DNA of 53,061 nt. It comes from Lawsonibacter asaccharolyticus. Its GTDB lineage: Bacteria; Bacillota; Clostridia; Oscillospirales; Oscillospiraceae. The first letter of the stretch is position 1; the number at the start of each line of letters is the position of its first letter. Made by a program: the position numbers and the translations under genes. Location: contig BFBT01000004.1 in the NCBI GenBank assembly GCA_003112755.1, positions 1-53,061 of the forward strand. Reading direction: 5' to 3'. Below the pieces are notes generated by a model. That model did no database searches, had not been told where the DNA came from, and saw only the letters and a list, made by a program, of their open reading frames with translations. Below, in pieces: positions 35,581 to 43,415 of this stretch.

Positions 35581-35624
35581 AAGCACAGCATGGCCGCCAT
35601 ATTAATGCCGGCCATGCTGTGCTT
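35581..35624. terminator. Strong hairpin inside the left end
   Basis: AAGCACAGCATGGCCG and CGGCCATGCTGTGCTT pair perfectly around 12 bases. It lies about 110 bp after the OrfB stop and may block read-through in both directions. Confidence 0.65.
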
Positions 35625-35736
35625 ATAATAGGGGGTGTTTTTTTTTGCAGATTTACTAAGTCTGTTGCGGCAACGGGGTTACTGGGTTCACTCTATCGCA
35701 TTGATAAGTATCACAAAGGCGAATAGAGAAAGTACC

Positions 35737-37047
35737 TTAAAAAAGTTCACGCATTTTGTAAATATAAGCGAGTTCTGGATGGGCTCCCCAGTTTTCTCCA
35801 TTGTATAGCTGCAAAATCAGGTCAGCTGATGCGGTCATCAAATAGGCCCTTGCTTTTTGGGATAGTTCAAGAATTTCTCTCAGATGGGATATCTGTTGAA
35901 GCGCAAGTTCTTTGGAGCGGGTCCACTTCGCTATTTCGCGGCGCAAGATGCGTTGATCCCTTGCTATGACGAATTCTGGGTCCTTTTTCTTTCCTTGAGC
36001 CATAGCGCGTTTCTTTGCGCTGGCCTCTCTGTACTTTTTGGCCTTCTCCTCTGCCGCGCGGCGACGGGCGGCTATCAACGCCTGGATTGGCATAAGTTCT
36101 GTCGCCTTGATGCCGTAGTAGTTGTCCACCGGGTAGATACCAGTGGTAACATAGGTGTAGTATTCAGATGGAGTTAGCCCCGCCAGCGCATATTGGTAAT
36201 GTCGATGGTTATAGGCATCAATATAGCCGCTGATCATCCGGCTTACAGTTGACGCGTCTGGACATAGCGCCACGAGGTCAAGCAATTCACATTTCAGCCG
36301 TCCGAAAAATGATTCCATGGGGGCATTGTCCTGAGAATTGCCCCTATCGGAAACAGACTGGAGAAAACCGTCATCTGACAGCAGCCTCTGGAATGTGGTC
36401 GAGAGGTACTGAGAACCTTGGTCGCTATGGATCACACATGCAGCACCTCGCAGTTCGTGTCCATGGTTCTCCATCATAACGTCATAGGCGGACTTGACAA
36501 GCGAGACTGTCATGCGGGAGGACACGCAATGCCCCAAGATCTCTTTTGTATAAGCATCCTTAAAAGCGCAAAGATAAATCGGTGTACGCACAGGGCCATA
36601 ATACAAATAAGTGATATCTGTCAAAATAACTCTGCGGGGACCAACGGAGAAATTCTGTTTCACCGCGTTTTTCGGGGAGGAATATTCGTGATTGTGTGTG
36701 GCCTGATTCTTATAAGCGTCCTTCCTGGGTCTGTTGGCCACGAGATTCATTTCTTTCATAACCTTTCGACAGCGTTTTATACTGATACTGATATTGAACT
36801 CGCGCCATAGATGGGTCTGAAAGGTCCTTTTTCCCGGAACATATCCAAGTTTTCTCACGATTTTCCTAAACTTTTCTTTCAATTGCTCCTGTTGTTCTTT
36901 CTTTGCGGCACAGGAGCTGTCTATATCTTTTTTACGCCTGACCCACGAATAGTAGCCGGATCTGGACACTCCAAATATGTGAAGGCATTGCACGATAGAC
37001 AGACCGTCCGCTCTATCCGCTTGTCTACGGATAAAGGAATCTACCAT
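35737..37047 (-). CDS. IS3-family transposase OrfB
   Basis: 436 aa from the first Met; the frame is open to about 37115, where OrfA can shift into it. Integrase core DDE: RRVILTDITYLYYGPVRTP (Asp), VIHSDQGSQYLS (Asp), DNAPMESFFGRLKCELL (Glu), with SVSDRGNSQDNA. Upstream HTH_21-like part KEKFRKIVRKLGYVPGKRTF. The C-terminus after GLTPSEYY carries about 100 extra residues with a basic coiled coil. Confidence 0.9.
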   Translation of the reverse strand: MVDSFIRRQADRADGLSIVQCLHIFGVSRSGYYSWVRRKKDIDSSCAAKKEQQEQLKEKFRKIVRKLGYVPGKRTFQTHLWREFNISISIKRCRKVMKEMNLVANRPRKDAYKNQATHNHEYSSPKNAVKQNFSVGPRRVILTDITYLYYGPVRTPIYLCAFKDAYTKEILGHCVSSRMTVSLVKSAYDVMMENHGHELRGAACVIHSDQGSQYLSTTFQRLLSDDGFLQSVSDRGNSQDNAPMESFFGRLKCELLDLVALCPDASTVSRMISGYIDAYNHRHYQYALAGLTPSEYYTYVTTGIYPVDNYYGIKATELMPIQALIAARRRAAEEKAKKYREASAKKRAMAQGKKKDPEFVIARDQRILRREIAKWTRSKELALQQISHLREILELSQKARAYLMTASADLILQLYNGENWGAHPELAYIYKMRELF

Positions 37048-37064
37048 ATAGAAACGGTCGGCGC

Positions 37065-37511
37065 TTACACCTTCGGATTCAATGATATAGTTGTGTCCTC
37101 CAATGCGGAACGGAGTTTTTTTTGAGCTGCAACCAGCTCCTCCAAATAGGCATTTCTGGCTTTCAGATAGGCCAGTTCTTCCAGAGGGGACATGGCCCCC
37201 ATAGCCTCTCTGGGTACAGAGCCATCATAGCTGGAGGGATCTGCGGTGAACAAACGACCCTCCCGGCCCAACTGCATCGCCCGCTTTCCTGCGGAATTCG
37301 CGCGGTCCTCTCCGAGTACAGCGGTGGAAAACCCAAGGCTGTTATACGCTGCCACATAGGTCATATGCTCCTCGGAGATCTTCTTATACATGGCAACATA
37401 AAAGTCCTTCGTGTAAATAATATCCCGCCCACGAAAATCCTTTAGGAACGGATTATCCAGAAACGGCTGAATCTCCTCTGGCGGCTGCCTGGTCATTCTG
37501 TTTTGTTTCAT
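37065..37511 (-). CDS. IS3-family OrfA-type protein
   Basis: 148 aa; GGATGAGGG before ATG 37511. NPFLKDFRGRDIIYTKDFYV and TYVAAYNSLGFSTAVLGEDR are the HTH type of a clostridial IS3 subgroup; a leucine-zipper-like LEELAYLKARNAYLEELVAA follows. It ends 17 bp before the OrfB Met, with OrfB in the -1 frame. Confidence 0.85.
   Translation of the reverse strand: MKQNRMTRQPPEEIQPFLDNPFLKDFRGRDIIYTKDFYVAMYKKISEEHMTYVAAYNSLGFSTAVLGEDRANSAGKRAMQLGREGRLFTADPSSYDGSVPREAMGAMSPLEELAYLKARNAYLEELVAAQKKLRSALEDTTISLNPKV
37115..37123 (-). promoter_or_regulatory. Programmed -1 frameshift site
   Basis: Eight A residues followed by C on the minus strand, just after the leucine-zipper part of OrfA. In the -1 frame translation continues TPFRIGGHNYIIESEG into OrfB, the usual way to make the IS3 OrfAB fusion. 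Confidence 0.75.
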
Positions 37512-37534
37512 ATTCCCTCATCCGCCCACCTTTC

Positions 37535-39466
37535 TCATACTCCTAAATTTTTTGCCCGTTCAATGGCTCGTTGGGCAGCTTTTTCTTTCATCTGCTGATA
37601 CTTTTCTTCTTCCTTTGCGATGTAGAGCGAGAATTCAGCTTCGTTCATGGCCAGAAGATACTGCTCGTACTCGACTGGCGTCATGCGGCCCTTATCCCAC
37701 ATGCGGCGTTCATAATTGTAATACTCTGCATATCGCGCGACAAGTTCCCTCAACTCCTCGATATCTTTGCATTCCGAATACGGACACTCATCTTTAAAAT
37801 GTCCAAAGAAAGACTCTTGTGGGGCGTTGTCCTGGCAATTTCCTCGTTTGGACATCGATTGTGTGTAACCTCTTTTGCTTACTTCCTGCTGGAATGCGCC
37901 AGACAGATAAACTGTCCCCTGGTCAGAATGATAAAGTCCACCGCTGACACATGGGTGAAGATCTGATTGACGCAGTGTGGCAAGCGCCAGTTCCAAGTCA
38001 TTGTGTTCGCTGACTAAAAACGCAACTAACTTGCTGGTGACGGGATCGAGCAGTGCTGAGCCATATGCCTTGCATCCGTCGCCATAGAGAAGATGTGTAA
38101 CATCTGTCAGCCGTACTTCATTGGGCCGGTAAAGGCGGAATCTGCGCTGCAGCAAATTAGGTCTCACATTCTTTTTCAGTGCCGCTCCACCCATGCGCTT
38201 GGAAGGCGCTGCCTTCCGAATCGACGATGTGAGGTTGTACGTTTTCATAATACGGCGTATCTTTTTCAGCCCCATACGCTTTCCCGTCAGAGCTGGCATC
38301 ATCATATAGATCTGCCTTGAGCCTTTGGCAAACCCCTTGTATTCCATAACGGTTCGAATCAGTTCGGCATCCTGCTCGTCTTGTGCGTTTCTCTGTACTA
38401 CCGACTGTCCATAGGTGCCATTCTTCAGTATGGCATAATATGACGCACGAGAAATCTTCATGAGAGAGAGTATTTTTCTAACGCTATACTTTCTTCCTGG
38501 GTCTGGCGGAAGATCCCGGAGCCACAGGCAGAGCGATTTCTTCTGCAGAACATTCAGAGAAGAAACAATATCTCCAATTTGAAGAAACCCTTTTTCTACA
38601 ATACTGTCCAATGCCCGCATCCTATTTCTAAGGATTTTCCGTGTGGGAGAGGCGTTTATTGTCTCTCCGTCAGCCGGTGTAGCCCATGCAGCCAAAACTC
38701 GGCTCATGCGATATCGCTCCGTTACTGAAAATATCTCCGGGTCAATATCAAACACACGGAGGATGTCGTCGAATGCCAGTACTGCAATAGGTGCGGCAGC
38801 CTCAAAGAATGCCTTATTCAACTCTATTTTTTCACGGGTGGCTGTTTGGACATAAGGATGTTTACGATACTGCTCTACCGTGGCGGCAGTATAATAAGCT
38901 GTACGGCCCCTTGTAGCACTGCGGTTTGTGTCCTGCCCAGATGAATGTTCAAATTTTTCTTGCAGCCAGTATATTTTGTGGTAGCCCATGTCTGCTGGCG
39001 AAATCCCAGCGGACAGCAAACCATCTTCTATGGACTGTTGGGGATAGTTTCGGTATAGCTCCGCCTCAAAATCCGGATGTAAAATCAGTCTGTTGACATC
39101 CCAAACAAATTTTCCGCTTTCAACCAATTCCTCCGCAGTCATGGTTGGCATATATATTGTTTTGGCCCAGTTTGCCTGGGTTTCCGGCGATGCCTTTGAA
39201 AACTTCGGACGCCCACCCCGTTTAAAAACAGATTCCACTGACTTTGTGAAGTTTAGGCCAAGGCGCTGGGTATCAAATCCGTTTGCCTCCAGCATCCTTC
39301 TGACAGTTGACCGCTCTGGCCTCCGTATCCACGCCTCATAGACCTGCTGTCTGAACTCTATTGTCAGCAGCAAACGGTTTTCCCGCACCTCCAGCACATT
39401 TGGATTCTTTTTCAGGGCTTCTATTTCTTCAGGCGAATACCGTTTGGGAACAAATTTAACAGCCAT
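37535..39466 (-). CDS. Long single-ORF IS3-type transposase
   Basis: 643 aa, intact. N-terminal part with an HTH like OrfA (PKRYSPEEIEALKKNPNVLE, then TIEFRQQVYEAWIRRPERST, VRRMLEANGFDTQRL), an extra central 200 aa, then HTH_21 and the integrase core: NEVRLTDVTHLLYGDG (Asp), LYHSDQGTVYLS (Asp), NCQDNAPQESFFGHFKDEC (Glu). Usual OrfAB fusions are 380-450 aa, so this one is long. Its stop is 23 bp before the OrfA start. Confidence 0.88.
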   Translation of the reverse strand: MAVKFVPKRYSPEEIEALKKNPNVLEVRENRLLLTIEFRQQVYEAWIRRPERSTVRRMLEANGFDTQRLGLNFTKSVESVFKRGGRPKFSKASPETQANWAKTIYMPTMTAEELVESGKFVWDVNRLILHPDFEAELYRNYPQQSIEDGLLSAGISPADMGYHKIYWLQEKFEHSSGQDTNRSATRGRTAYYTAATVEQYRKHPYVQTATREKIELNKAFFEAAAPIAVLAFDDILRVFDIDPEIFSVTERYRMSRVLAAWATPADGETINASPTRKILRNRMRALDSIVEKGFLQIGDIVSSLNVLQKKSLCLWLRDLPPDPGRKYSVRKILSLMKISRASYYAILKNGTYGQSVVQRNAQDEQDAELIRTVMEYKGFAKGSRQIYMMMPALTGKRMGLKKIRRIMKTYNLTSSIRKAAPSKRMGGAALKKNVRPNLLQRRFRLYRPNEVRLTDVTHLLYGDGCKAYGSALLDPVTSKLVAFLVSEHNDLELALATLRQSDLHPCVSGGLYHSDQGTVYLSGAFQQEVSKRGYTQSMSKRGNCQDNAPQESFFGHFKDECPYSECKDIEELRELVARYAEYYNYERRMWDKGRMTPVEYEQYLLAMNEAEFSLYIAKEEEKYQQMKEKAAQRAIERAKNLGV

Positions 39467-39714
39467 TTTCCACCCATAGCCTCTGTCCTATTTTGCACGA
39501 TGATCTTGACCTCTGTCAAGGCAGTGTCTACAGCGTTTACTCTTTTGTCAAACTACTGTCTATTTTCTGTGTACCACTGTCAATCTCTGGTCTGTCTTTC
39601 GTGCTTTTTTGTCAGAGTACTGTCCTTTCTATAGGTACCATTTTACTTTCTTTCTCTGTTCTAAACGCTTCTTAGAGTGGGTCATTCTGGTTGGTTCACC
39701 ACGAACCTACCCTC

Positions 39715-39760
39715 GGTCCACCGTCAGGGCAAAATCTCCCCCTGGCGGTGGACCTTTCTA
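39715..39760 (+). terminator. Terminator hairpin between IS and conjugation genes
   Basis: GGTCCACCGTCAGGG and CCCTGGCGGTGGACC, then TTTCTATTTT. Apart from the element end and this hairpin, 39467-39768 shows no gene. Confidence 0.75.
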
Positions 39761-39768
39761 TTTTGAAT

Positions 39769-40023
39769 TCAAACCAGCCGGTATAGATTGGAGCTGAGGC
39801 TTCCGTTCTCCCGCCAGCGCGGCTCACTTGTGACCAGCCCCGCACGATATAGGTCCTCCAGGGCCCGCTTGACTGTGGAACGGGAGAGGCCCAGTTCGGC
39901 GGCTATGGTTCGGATTCCCGGCCAGCATCGCCCTTCACTGTCGGCGTGATCTTTGAGATACATATAGACAGCTCTGGCCCTGTGGCTCAGGCTGGAGCGG
40001 TAGATGTTTTGAAAATAAGCCAT
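39769..40023 (-). CDS. Small HTH protein at the end of the conjugation operon
   Basis: 84 aa; ATG 40023 after AGGAGATTG. Winged HTH_36-type: SHRARAVYMYLKDHADSEGR, IRTIAAELGLSRSTVKRALE, AGLVTSEPRWRENG. Similar proteins accompany VirD4 genes in clostridial elements; probable regulator. Confidence 0.85.
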   Translation of the reverse strand: MAYFQNIYRSSLSHRARAVYMYLKDHADSEGRCWPGIRTIAAELGLSRSTVKRALEDLYRAGLVTSEPRWRENGSLSSNLYRLV

Positions 40024-40034
40024 GCGCAATCTCC

Positions 40035-41957
40035 TCATGGACGCAGGCTTTTCTGCCCATCTAGTGGCTCCTGGTCGGAATGATTGTCTGGGCGTGCGTC
40101 TTGTTTCCCCTTCCCGGCAGCCGCCTTGTCAGATGCCGGGGGCGGTGCGCTCCCAACTATTTTCCGCGTGTGGTGGCGGTGCAGGATCTCCAGTTCCAGC
40201 TCCTGCTTGCTGGCATAGGCAACAGGACGGGCCGCTTTTTCCGGGATGCTGTACGGTTCCCTGAAGGTAATCCCCCATTCCAGAAACAGACGCAGATGGG
40301 TCCGCATGGGGTGGGTGCCGGTCTTCATGACGATGAAGTGACCTTTTGGGATGGACTTGAGTTCATCAGGAGTCATGAGAGGCCGCTCCATCATCTGGAT
40401 TGTCTGGCTCGGGTCGCTTTTCCCTTTGCTGATGTACCCGCTCATGACGGTGCGGCTGCCCAGCGCCTTGGACAGCACCTCGGCGGTCTGGGAGTTAGGG
40501 GCGAAGCCGCCGAAAATCGTATCCTGCACATTGTCCTGAATAATCTCCGCTCCTTCACGGCCATAGTTTTTTTCCAGCTGCGCGAGGGACTGGATGATTG
40601 GGACCAGGGTCAGTTTTCGGGATCGTCCCGCAGAGAACAGGGGCAGAATATCAAAAGCGGGCATGGTGCCCAGCTCATCACAGAAGAGGACCACCCGGTT
40701 TTTCAGCTTCCCACCGTTCTCGTCCGCCACAGCGAACAGCTCACGGGAGAGCGTTTGAATCATGAGGCCGGCCATAAAGTTCTTGCTGGGATCCTCTTCT
40801 GGGAGGATCAGAAAGATGGCAGATTTTCTGCTGGCAAAGACTTCGGCGTTGATGGCGCTGTCAAAGCACAGGACCTGCTCCAGCTCCGAGTCCAGGAAAG
40901 CATTGAGGCGGGAGAGAACCGTAGACATGACAGAGTTCATGGATTGCTCCGCCGTATTCAGAGCCGCTCCGGCAAACCACCGTGCCTTATGGGTATCCGG
41001 CAGCTTGTCCATCAGGATCTGAAACTCATTTTTCCCTTTTGTCTTGCTGGGAGCCAGCAGATCCTGCACCAGTTTGAACACGCTGACGATGTGCCGCCGC
41101 TCCTGCGGGGCCTTGTCTGTGGGCGGCAGGTACTCTGCCAGCAAAAGGATAACGGCGGTGAGCAAGCCCTCTGCCGCGTCATAAAAGAATGCGTTCTGCC
41201 CGTAGTTGGAGGCGTCCCCCTCCGGGTTGACGATGGTCTTTGCAAGGATCTTGGCGTACTTCTCCGCCTTGGCGCGGGCGGCCAGGTTCTTCTCATCCTC
41301 ACGACAGACATCCATGTAGTGGTTGATGAGGGTCAGCAGATTGTATCCATTCGAGCGAGTGGGGTTGCGCAGATCGATAACCGCCACCTGATAGCCGTAG
41401 CATTGGGAGGCAATGGTCCCGTAGTTCCGGGCCAAGTCTCCCTTGGTATCCAGCGCCAGAAAGCTCATACCGCTGGCGCAGGCATATTCGAGATTGGGGT
41501 AGAGAAAGAAAGCCGTTTTGCCCACACCGCTGGCCCCGATCATCAGGCAATGGATGTCATCGACATCCACGATAGCCCAGAGCGGTTTTGCTGTCGGTTT
41601 CTGCTTTGGACGCTTCCTTCTCGGAGCTCCTTTCCCTCTCCAGAGAGAGCGAACCTTTTCCGCCAGTTTTCCAGGCTTTTTCAGACCTCGGCCTCCCACG
41701 CAGCCCAGAACCAGTCCCTGGGCAGTAGGCAGATCCTCGCCCCTGCGCCACAGATCCGGCCGGAAAGGGATATGTCGGTAAGTCTTCTGGATCTCTTGCT
41801 TCGTGGCCCAGCGGGCGGTGCCGTGCTGGCCGTCACCCACGGTCTTGGACTTGATATTGTTCAGAGAGCCCACCCCTGTGAAGTGTACTGCCGCGCCGAT
41901 AAGCAGGAACGCTCCGCCGCCCAGCAGGATCAGAGGGAGCAGTTCTGTCGTTGTCAT
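40035..41957 (-). CDS. VirD4/TraG-type coupling protein
   Basis: 640 aa, intact. N-terminal helix (LLPLILLGGGAFLLIGAAVH), then GTARWATKQEI, Walker A IGASGVGKT, Walker B VVLFCDELG, and GFAPNSQTAEVLSKALGSRT. It brings the relaxase-DNA complex to the membrane channel. The start overlaps the stop of the DUF3991 gene (ATGA). Confidence 0.95.
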   Translation of the reverse strand: MTTTELLPLILLGGGAFLLIGAAVHFTGVGSLNNIKSKTVGDGQHGTARWATKQEIQKTYRHIPFRPDLWRRGEDLPTAQGLVLGCVGGRGLKKPGKLAEKVRSLWRGKGAPRRKRPKQKPTAKPLWAIVDVDDIHCLMIGASGVGKTAFFLYPNLEYACASGMSFLALDTKGDLARNYGTIASQCYGYQVAVIDLRNPTRSNGYNLLTLINHYMDVCREDEKNLAARAKAEKYAKILAKTIVNPEGDASNYGQNAFFYDAAEGLLTAVILLLAEYLPPTDKAPQERRHIVSVFKLVQDLLAPSKTKGKNEFQILMDKLPDTHKARWFAGAALNTAEQSMNSVMSTVLSRLNAFLDSELEQVLCFDSAINAEVFASRKSAIFLILPEEDPSKNFMAGLMIQTLSRELFAVADENGGKLKNRVVLFCDELGTMPAFDILPLFSAGRSRKLTLVPIIQSLAQLEKNYGREGAEIIQDNVQDTIFGGFAPNSQTAEVLSKALGSRTVMSGYISKGKSDPSQTIQMMERPLMTPDELKSIPKGHFIVMKTGTHPMRTHLRLFLEWGITFREPYSIPEKAARPVAYASKQELELEILHRHHTRKIVGSAPPPASDKAAAGKGKQDARPDNHSDQEPLDGQKSLRP

Positions 41958-43369
41958 AGGGTCACCCCCAGTTCCATGTTCAGCGTTGGCTGTGTTTCCC
42001 GCTGTTTTATCTGCTCCGCCTCATATTGGATGGGGACGCCCGCAAAGGCGGCGGCCAGCTCCAGCCATCTGCCCGCCAGAGTTTTCTTCTCCTCTTGGGT
42101 ACGGAGCCCCACGGCATCTTCCAGGGCGAGGACACTCTGGAATTGTGGGGCGAGCTCTCTATGGCGTTTTTTCAAGCTCCCCCGGTTCCGGTGGGGGCGG
42201 ATCCGTTCGCACAGCAATTTGGTCAACTCATCCTCTGTGGCCGCCATCCCCAGCTGCCGCAGCTCACGGCGGCAGGCCGCAACGGCCAGCGCCGACGCCT
42301 GTTCCATGCAGTCCATGGCCTGGTCGAACCGGCCCCAGTGCAGGTGGGCGCGGTACTGTTCGATCAGCCACGGGACTCCATTGTTCAGCCGGTCCAGCTT
42401 CACCGTTGTACTCATGGCACAGACCCGTTTACAGACCTCCGGCGCCGCCATGAGCTGGGGGTGTTCCTCCGCGCTCTGCGCCTCCAGTCCGCATCGGGCT
42501 TTCACATCCTCATTCCAGTCCTTATGGATGGACTGGAGGACCGCCGTTTCAGCATAGCCCCGTTCGGCCAGAATCTCCTTCAGGCGGCCCGTGGCCTCGA
42601 TGCCCGCCGCGTCATGGTCCAGGCAGAGGATGGGACGCCGGAACTCCGGCGCCTGCTCCAGCATCCATAGCATTGCCTGTTCTCCCACGCCGCACAGGGC
42701 CACATAGCTGTGCTGCTGCCAGTCCTTTGGGTACAGAGTCAAAAAGGAGAGCAGGTCAATGGGCGCCTCGAATACATAGAGCCGGTCGCTGGTCCCGTTC
42801 CAGTGGAAACTGTATCTGGGATCGCTGCCCTCCACATTGATGCGGAAGGTCTTACCTATGTCGCTGGTGCTCCGCTTATGGGCATGACGGACAACGCCGT
42901 GTTCGTCTTTTCCGGCGAACACGGCGTTGTGATATTTCTCGTCCTCATAGACCAGTCCGGTCCGGACAAAGGTACTCAGCACCTCCCGGTCGATCAGGCG
43001 CTTTTTCAACAGGTAAGCGTACACCCGCCGCATCTCCCGGCCCACTGGCGGCTGGATGAATTTCTTTTTCGGTTCCTTCTTCTTAGGTGCCGGTTCATAG
43101 ATCCGGCCCTGCTCACCGTCCAGCAGACGGGTGACCGCCTCCGGGTAGCTGAGTCCGAAATAATTCTGCACAAAGGAGATGGGGCCGCCGCCCTCCTTGG
43201 AGGCATGGTCGTACCATTCGTTGCCCCGAACGGTGACGCTGTGGTCGCTGGCCATACGATACTCCGGCCCGGAGCGGATGAGCTTCTCGCCCTGCCGCCG
43301 CAGGAACTCCACCAGATCCACACAGCTGGCACGATATTTTTGTTCCTCGGTGAAATGGATATAGGTCAT
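41954..43369 (-). CDS. DUF3991/toprim domain protein
   Basis: 471 aa from ATG 43369 (GGGAGG 11 bp upstream; GTG 43381 lies in that site). CHC2-like start VDLVEFLRRQGEKLIRSGPE, EWYDHASKEGGGPISFVQNY; toprim part with VFEAPIDLLSF (Glu) and ILCLDHDAAGIEA (DxD-like). A primase-like protein of conjugative elements, possibly for the transferred strand. The C-terminal 180 aa is helical and less known. Confidence 0.88.
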   Translation of the reverse strand: MTYIHFTEEQKYRASCVDLVEFLRRQGEKLIRSGPEYRMASDHSVTVRGNEWYDHASKEGGGPISFVQNYFGLSYPEAVTRLLDGEQGRIYEPAPKKKEPKKKFIQPPVGREMRRVYAYLLKKRLIDREVLSTFVRTGLVYEDEKYHNAVFAGKDEHGVVRHAHKRSTSDIGKTFRINVEGSDPRYSFHWNGTSDRLYVFEAPIDLLSFLTLYPKDWQQHSYVALCGVGEQAMLWMLEQAPEFRRPILCLDHDAAGIEATGRLKEILAERGYAETAVLQSIHKDWNEDVKARCGLEAQSAEEHPQLMAAPEVCKRVCAMSTTVKLDRLNNGVPWLIEQYRAHLHWGRFDQAMDCMEQASALAVAACRRELRQLGMAATEDELTKLLCERIRPHRNRGSLKKRHRELAPQFQSVLALEDAVGLRTQEEKKTLAGRWLELAAAFAGVPIQYEAEQIKQRETQPTLNMELGVTL

Positions 43370-43415
43370 ATAGTTGGTCACCTCCCAAGATTTTCAAGGT
43401 TCGGATAAGGAGGCA

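Larger units (their letters stand above)
35520..39627 (-). mobile_element. IS3-type element with two transposase systems
   Basis: About 4.1 kb. Candidate ends read inward AAGGACA, 6 bp, TGACA on both sides. The right end carries about six GACA-core sites in 130 bp (GACAGT with TGACAAAA units), the left end two. Inside, three minus-strand genes lie 17-24 bp apart with no internal IS ends, so they seem to be one unit. Exact ends and target duplication could not be fixed. Confidence 0.6.

Noticed and set aside
35408..35605. 65-codon plus-strand frame after the XRE pair
   Set aside because: No family pattern, no good ribosome site, and it runs into the element end and hairpin.
40080..42557. 825-codon plus-strand open frame
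   Set aside because: Exact antisense of the coupling protein and DUF3991 genes; no ribosome site or family motif. The same holds for the long plus-strand frames at 10853, 11941 and 44070.
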